Assembly: GCA_017940005.1 (NCBI GenBank) | Contig: JAGAZO010000020.1 | Location: 1-64,000 of the forward strand | Length of the DNA: 64,000 nt | Source: Treponema sp. | Lineage (GTDB): Bacteria > Spirochaetota > Spirochaetia > Treponematales > Treponemataceae | Direction of reading: 5' to 3' | Shown here: in pieces, positions 60,712 to 64,000 of the stretch | Position numbering within the stretch: position 1 is the first letter of the stretch | Layout of the letters: each line of letters begins with the position of its first letter | Notes under the pieces: generated by a model | Seen by the model: the letters and a program-made list of their open reading frames with translations, nothing else | Database searches by the model: none | What the model was told of the DNA's origin: nothing | Translations under genes and position numbers: made by a program

Positions 60712-62026
60712 ATGCATCCTGCTTGTTTTCAAATTTTGTATACGCAGGCACAAACGCTACAAATACATCGCCTGTAGCGCCGTTGCGCTGCTTGGCAACA
60801 ATGAGCTTTGCATCTTGCACAGGCTCATCTTTTTTTCTGTCGCGATGAATAAAAATGACGACATCTGCATCTTGCTCCACCGCTCCTGAACCACGTAATT
60901 GCGCAAGATTCGGCTCTTCACCTTCCGCATCGCGCGACACCTGAGAAAGCGCTACAATAGGAATGTCAAGTTCGCGTGCAAGCGCTTTGAGTGATTTTGA
61001 AATTTCTGCAACCTGCTCGTACGCGGGAGCGGAGGTGTCTTCTGTCGTGATAAGTCCTATATAATCTATAAAAATTATTTTTACACCTCTGTTTGCAACA
61101 AGTCGCCGTGCCATAGCTCTTATATCGATGAGCTTCATGTTCGGCGTGTCTATAATAAAAAGTGGCGCATTATAACATTTTCCACCAGCATCTTGCAGAC
61201 GCTGAAAGTCTTTTATCTGCAAAAAACCTGAACGCAGCTTATTGCCTGGAATGCGCGACTGCTGCGAAAGGAGACGATGCCCTATCTGCTGATATGACAT
61301 TTCGAGTGAAAAGAAACCACACGGAATATCTTTTTCAATGGCAATATATTCCATCATGGAAAGCGCGAGCGCCGTTTTGCCAATTGAAGGACGTGCGCCG
61401 ATGACAATGAGTTCTGAATTTTGGAAGCCGCTTGTAAGCGTGTCAAGTTTTACAAACCCTGACGGAATGCCGGTGTACGCATTTTTGCTTTTTGCGCGCT
61501 CGCCGATGAGCTCTATGGTTGTAGCAACAACATCGTTCATGTTGTGAATTTTTGTGGTTTCATTGTGCTCTGCAAGCGAAAAGATTTTTTGCTCTGCTTC
61601 TTCAATGAGCGTGCGGCTTTCATGCGTCTCGTCAAAAGATAGCGCATGCATTTCTGAAGCAATTTTTATTAAATCTCTGCGGTACGAACGGTCAAGCACC
61701 ACATTTGCATAATATTCAACATTTGCGCTCGTGGGAACTTTGTCGGTAAGTTCCGCTATATATGCCGCGCCGCCCGCTCTTTCAAGGTTGCCGTCTTTTG
61801 TGAGCTGATTGATTACAGTAAGCGTGTCACCTTTGACGCTCTGCGAAAAAAGAGCTATCATAGCTTCGTAAATGATTTGATTTTGTATCGAATAAAATCT
61901 GTCTGCGCGTAAAAGCGTAACGATATCTGCCATGGCATTCCAATCAAGCAGCAATGCACCAAGCACCGCTTGTTCCGCTTCAATGCTGTGAGGAGGAATC
62001 TTGTCTTTTAATATACTATCTGCCAT
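60710..62026 (-). CDS. dnaB: Replicative DNA helicase DnaB
   Basis: The ring helicase that unwinds DNA at the fork and calls DnaG (also in this window). The N-terminal domain (PPHSIEAEQAVLGALLLD) precedes a RecA-type core with Walker A (IVIGARPSIGKTALALSM) and Walker B (VKIIFIDYIGLI); the DNA-binding AQLRGSGAVEQDADVVIFIH and TGDVFVAF end it. At 438 residues its length is usual. GGAG at 5 nt precedes ATG 62026. No intein is present. Confidence 0.97.
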   Translation of the reverse strand: MADSILKDKIPPHSIEAEQAVLGALLLDWNAMADIVTLLRADRFYSIQNQIIYEAMIALFSQSVKGDTLTVINQLTKDGNLERAGGAAYIAELTDKVPTSANVEYYANVVLDRSYRRDLIKIASEMHALSFDETHESRTLIEEAEQKIFSLAEHNETTKIHNMNDVVATTIELIGERAKSKNAYTGIPSGFVKLDTLTSGFQNSELIVIGARPSIGKTALALSMMEYIAIEKDIPCGFFSLEMSYQQIGHRLLSQQSRIPGNKLRSGFLQIKDFQRLQDAGGKCYNAPLFIIDTPNMKLIDIRAMARRLVANRGVKIIFIDYIGLITTEDTSAPAYEQVAEISKSLKALARELDIPIVALSQVSRDAEGEEPNLAQLRGSGAVEQDADVVIFIHRDRKKDEPVQDAKLIVAKQRNGATGDVFVAFVPAYTKFENKQDA

Positions 62027-62113
62027 GCAATCTCCAGAGACAAAACCGCGCGGGCGTTTGAAACTATACTGCGAGAACGCAATGAAATGAGAACGCGCAC
62101 ACGTAGAGATACG

Positions 62114-62170
62114 CGAGTTTTCTGCGAAAACTCGAAGTTAAAAACACCGCGCCATTTTAGCGGTGTTTTT
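62114..62170. terminator. Two adjacent hairpins upstream of dnaB
   Basis: Hairpin 1: CGAGTTTTC/GAAAACTCG, loop TGC (62114-62134). Hairpin 2: AAAACACCGC/GCGGTGTTTT, perfect 10 bp with a 9-nt loop (62141-62169). Hairpin 2 followed by T works as a plus-strand terminator; on the minus strand it would attenuate reading from the tRNA-Phe side. Bases 62171-62296 hold no gene. Confidence 0.7.
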
Positions 62171-62296
62171 AAACATTCCTCTGAAATTGCACAAGCGAGC
62201 AAGTTTCAACTTGCGGGCGCGTGCAATTAGTGCGCAGTTGGGGTCAATTCCTTGTTTCGACACAGAGCGTCGGGATAGTGCCTTCTCTGCATGAAT

Positions 62297-62322
62297 AAAA
62301 AAACGGCAGAAATTCTGCCGTT
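62297..62322 (-). terminator. Terminator of tRNA-Phe
   Basis: AACGGCAGA/TCTGCCGTT, 9-bp stem with 3-nt loop (62302-62322), followed on the minus strand by a T run (62303-62297). Confidence 0.8.
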
Positions 62323-62328
62323 CACGTA

Positions 62329-62401
62329 TGCCACCAGTTGGAATCGGACCAACGACACATGGATTTTCAGTCCATTGCTCTACCAACTGAGCTATAGCGG
62401 C
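62329..62401 (-). tRNA. tRNA-Phe (GAA)
   Basis: A 73-nt cloverleaf on the minus strand. Acceptor GCCGCTA (62401-62395) pairs with TGGTGGC using two G-T pairs. The anticodon stem ATGGA/TCCAT holds loop CTGAAAA, so the anticodon is GAA. The T arm reads GTTGGTCCGATTCCAAC. CCA is not encoded. Confidence 0.93.
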
Positions 62402-62511
62402 ATGGACATCATACTATAGCATTTTTGATTTTATGTCAAGAGCAAAAAAATATTGCCTCTAGTCTTTTTTATTAATAATATATATACTGTGCTAAAAGAT
62501 GGAGGTGCCAT

Positions 62512-63486
62512 ATGAACAAAAAACACAAGCATATCGTTTTTGTTCTTGCATTGATAGTTGCGTTCTCTTCACCGCTTTTTTGTGATGATGCAGCTATCAA
62601 TACAGTTTTCGATGCGTTGACTGAGCATTTGCTAAAAGTGTACCCTGAAACAGTTACCCAGCTCGGCACATGGCCTGACGCATATATCGGGAAGCTTGTT
62701 CCATCAGTACCGCCTCATTTTGGCGTTGGTGCGTCTATCTCCGGCACATTTATCAACACAAATACTTTTACCGATGCGATGACTGCTCTCATCAATGAAA
62801 TCGAGGATAAAGCACCTGGTACCGCAGAAAATTTTACGTTCAGCATTGCAGAAAAAATTCCGATGCCTGCGTATTCGGTGAACGCACGAATTGGCGGATT
62901 TTTCCTGCCGTTCGACATAGGATTGTACGGCTCGTATCTCGATTTTAATAAATTACGCTACAACGATTTTTCCGGCGGCATGCGCTATTGGTCAGTGGGC
63001 GGCGATATGCGCTTTGCACTCATGAAAGGAAATATCATGCTTCCAAAACTCTCGCTCGGAGCAGGCTATATCTTCACGCGTATGAATCTGCACACAACTG
63101 GAACAAAAACATATACAACAGTAGATGAAAATTCCTATACCGCGTTTGCAGACACAAACGTCCATTTCGACATGCACACGCTCTTTGTGCAAGTACAGCT
63201 CTCAAAAAAGCTGTTCATATTCACGCCATATGCGGGAGCGCGGGCTGTGCTCAGCGTTGCAAACAGCGGCTACGATTATTCATACACAGTGCATGGTTCC
63301 ATTGAGGCAAGCGACAACGGCAGCCATGCGTACACAACGCCCACGTGGAACGTAAAAAACATTCAGCCGCAAATATACGCTGGTCTTGGTTTCACTGTTT
63401 TCTTTTTCCAGCTCACCGCTGGCGGCTGCTGGAACCCGCGCAACAATTTATGGAGCGTAAACGTGAACGCATGCTTCAAGATGTAG
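62512..63486 (+). CDS. Outer-membrane beta-barrel candidate
   Basis: The 324-residue protein has a signal peptide (residues 1-23, ending in SSPLFC, which could also be a lipobox-like site). The rest is rich in alternating strands with aromatic residues (ARIGGFFLPFDIGLYGSYL, FSGGMRYWSVGGDMRFALM, LSLGAGYIFTRMNLH) and ends in VNVNACFKM, fitting an outer-membrane barrel. GGAGG lies before ATG 62512. Family is not recognised. It is monocistronic with a terminator after it. Confidence 0.6.
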   Translation: MNKKHKHIVFVLALIVAFSSPLFCDDAAINTVFDALTEHLLKVYPETVTQLGTWPDAYIGKLVPSVPPHFGVGASISGTFINTNTFTDAMTALINEIEDKAPGTAENFTFSIAEKIPMPAYSVNARIGGFFLPFDIGLYGSYLDFNKLRYNDFSGGMRYWSVGGDMRFALMKGNIMLPKLSLGAGYIFTRMNLHTTGTKTYTTVDENSYTAFADTNVHFDMHTLFVQVQLSKKLFIFTPYAGARAVLSVANSGYDYSYTVHGSIEASDNGSHAYTTPTWNVKNIQPQIYAGLGFTVFFFQLTAGGCWNPRNNLWSVNVNACFKM

Positions 63487-63559
63487 GTGAAACAGCCGCG
63501 AACCTGACGTGTTCGACACGCGACGCGCAAAGAACGCAGCCACTTTTACAACAGACATA

Positions 63560-63591
63560 AAAAAGCGCGAGCCGTGTGACCCGCGCTTTTT
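63560..63591. terminator. Bidirectional terminator between barrel protein and flgE
   Basis: AAAAAGCGCG (63560-63569) pairs with CGCGCTTTTT (63582-63591), a perfect 10-bp stem with A and T runs on both sides. Confidence 0.85.
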
Positions 63592-63645
63592 CAAACTGCT
63601 GATTTGTGCACCGCGCCCTGCAACACGGGCGTCAGATGCTGCCTA

Positions 63646-64000
63646 TCAGCGTTTCAATGTCAAGATTGTTTCAAGCATTGAATCGCTTGTCTGGATTGTC
63701 TTTGCATTTGACTCAAAACCGCGCTGCGTCACAATCATGTCGGTGAGCTGCTCCGCCAAATCCACGTTTGACATTTCAAGCGCGCCTGAAAGCAGCTTGC
63801 CTTTTCCTGCAACGCCGCTCTCGCCTACCATCGCCTGGCCGGAGTTGTTTGATTCTGTGTACGTGTTGTCGCCCGCTTTTTCAAGACCGCGGTCGTTCGT
63901 AAACGAGGCGAGCGCAATCTGCCCGATAGTGCGCACGCTGCCGTTCGAGTACACGCCAGTGATGATGCCGTTCGAATCGATTTTGAAATTGTCAAGATAG
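63646..64000 (-). CDS. flgE: Flagellar hook protein FlgE, C-terminal part
   Basis: The frame runs off the right edge and encodes the C-terminal end of the hook protein. [39 protein letters not shown] and [19 protein letters not shown] are the FlgE/FlgG-type terminal motifs that form the inner core helices of the hook. Just before, in the same frame, [19 protein letters not shown] is readable. The rest of the gene, including the cysteine used for hook cross-linking in spirochaetes, lies outside the window. Confidence 0.93.
   Translation of the reverse strand, partial: YLDNFKIDSNGIITGVYSNGSVRTIGQIALASFTNDRGLEKAGDNTYTESNNSGQAMVGESGVAGKGKLLSGALEMSNVDLAEQLTDMIVTQRGFESNAKTIQTSDSMLETILTLKR

Overview
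The window comes from a spirochaete of the genus Treponema. The case rests on several things: the run mltG-dnaG-rpoD-zinc ribbon protein-rnpB-TPR protein-mreBCD-PBP2-rodA, a P83/100-type antigen, a periplasmic-flagellum hook protein (flgE) cut by the right edge, a methyl-accepting chemotaxis protein, several exported proteins with spirochaete-like signal peptides, and an Rnf-type gene set followed by a GH57-like gene. Base composition is moderate, with a mix of ATG, GTG and TTG starts. Species cannot be fixed from the sequence alone.

Layout. 1-3060 is an accessory patch: an HU-related protein with an internal duplication, an IS3-family element, a damaged PIN-toxin module with a truncated partner, and a lone VapB-like antitoxin. 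3072-18344 is core: a TM/SPFH-like protein, tRNA-Thr and tRNA-Tyr, then a long plus-strand run for cell-wall processing (MltG), replication (DnaG), transcription (RpoD), RNase P RNA and the rod-shape/elongation machinery (MreBCD, PBP2, RodA). 18346-19436 holds a terminator, a broken Doc toxin with an intact antitoxin, and a small gene. 19572-36752 contains mfd, a three-gene envelope/regulatory run, tRNA-Leu, a large MCP, two pseudouridine synthases, yggS, rsmA, a shortened comEC, a HEAT-repeat protein, a PilZ protein and a CPBP protease.

36753-37185 is a non-coding stretch with four imperfect copies of a ~40-nt unit. 37186-42087 carries rnz, a FemABX-type gene swollen by low-complexity inserts, and metG. 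Upstream of metG a compact three-gene cassette (DUF3791-like, ADP-ribosyltransferase-like DUF3990, small protein) lies exactly between two identical 40-nt copies of the metG promoter. 43199-51218 is a minus-strand operon: an unknown membrane protein, rnfCDGEAB and a GH57-like gene. Several of these Rnf subunits lack the cofactor-binding motifs of the family, and the GH57-like protein lacks both catalytic residues. 51224-64000 returns to core genes: divergent-PAP2 protein, RluC-type synthase, a P-loop/Asp23 fusion, pcnB, a lipase-like hydrolase, an RlmD-type methyltransferase, a beta-propeller protein, P83/100, dnaB, tRNA-Phe, an outer-membrane barrel candidate and the end of flgE.

A recurring signal is a sigma-70-type -10 hexamer placed 6-7 nt before an ATG that has no Shine-Dalgarno sequence (4072, 31485, 42087, 43031, 51778, 55707, 55801). 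This suggests leaderless mRNAs are common here. The most unusual items are the promoter-duplicating cassette in front of metG and the stripped-down Rnf-like operon.
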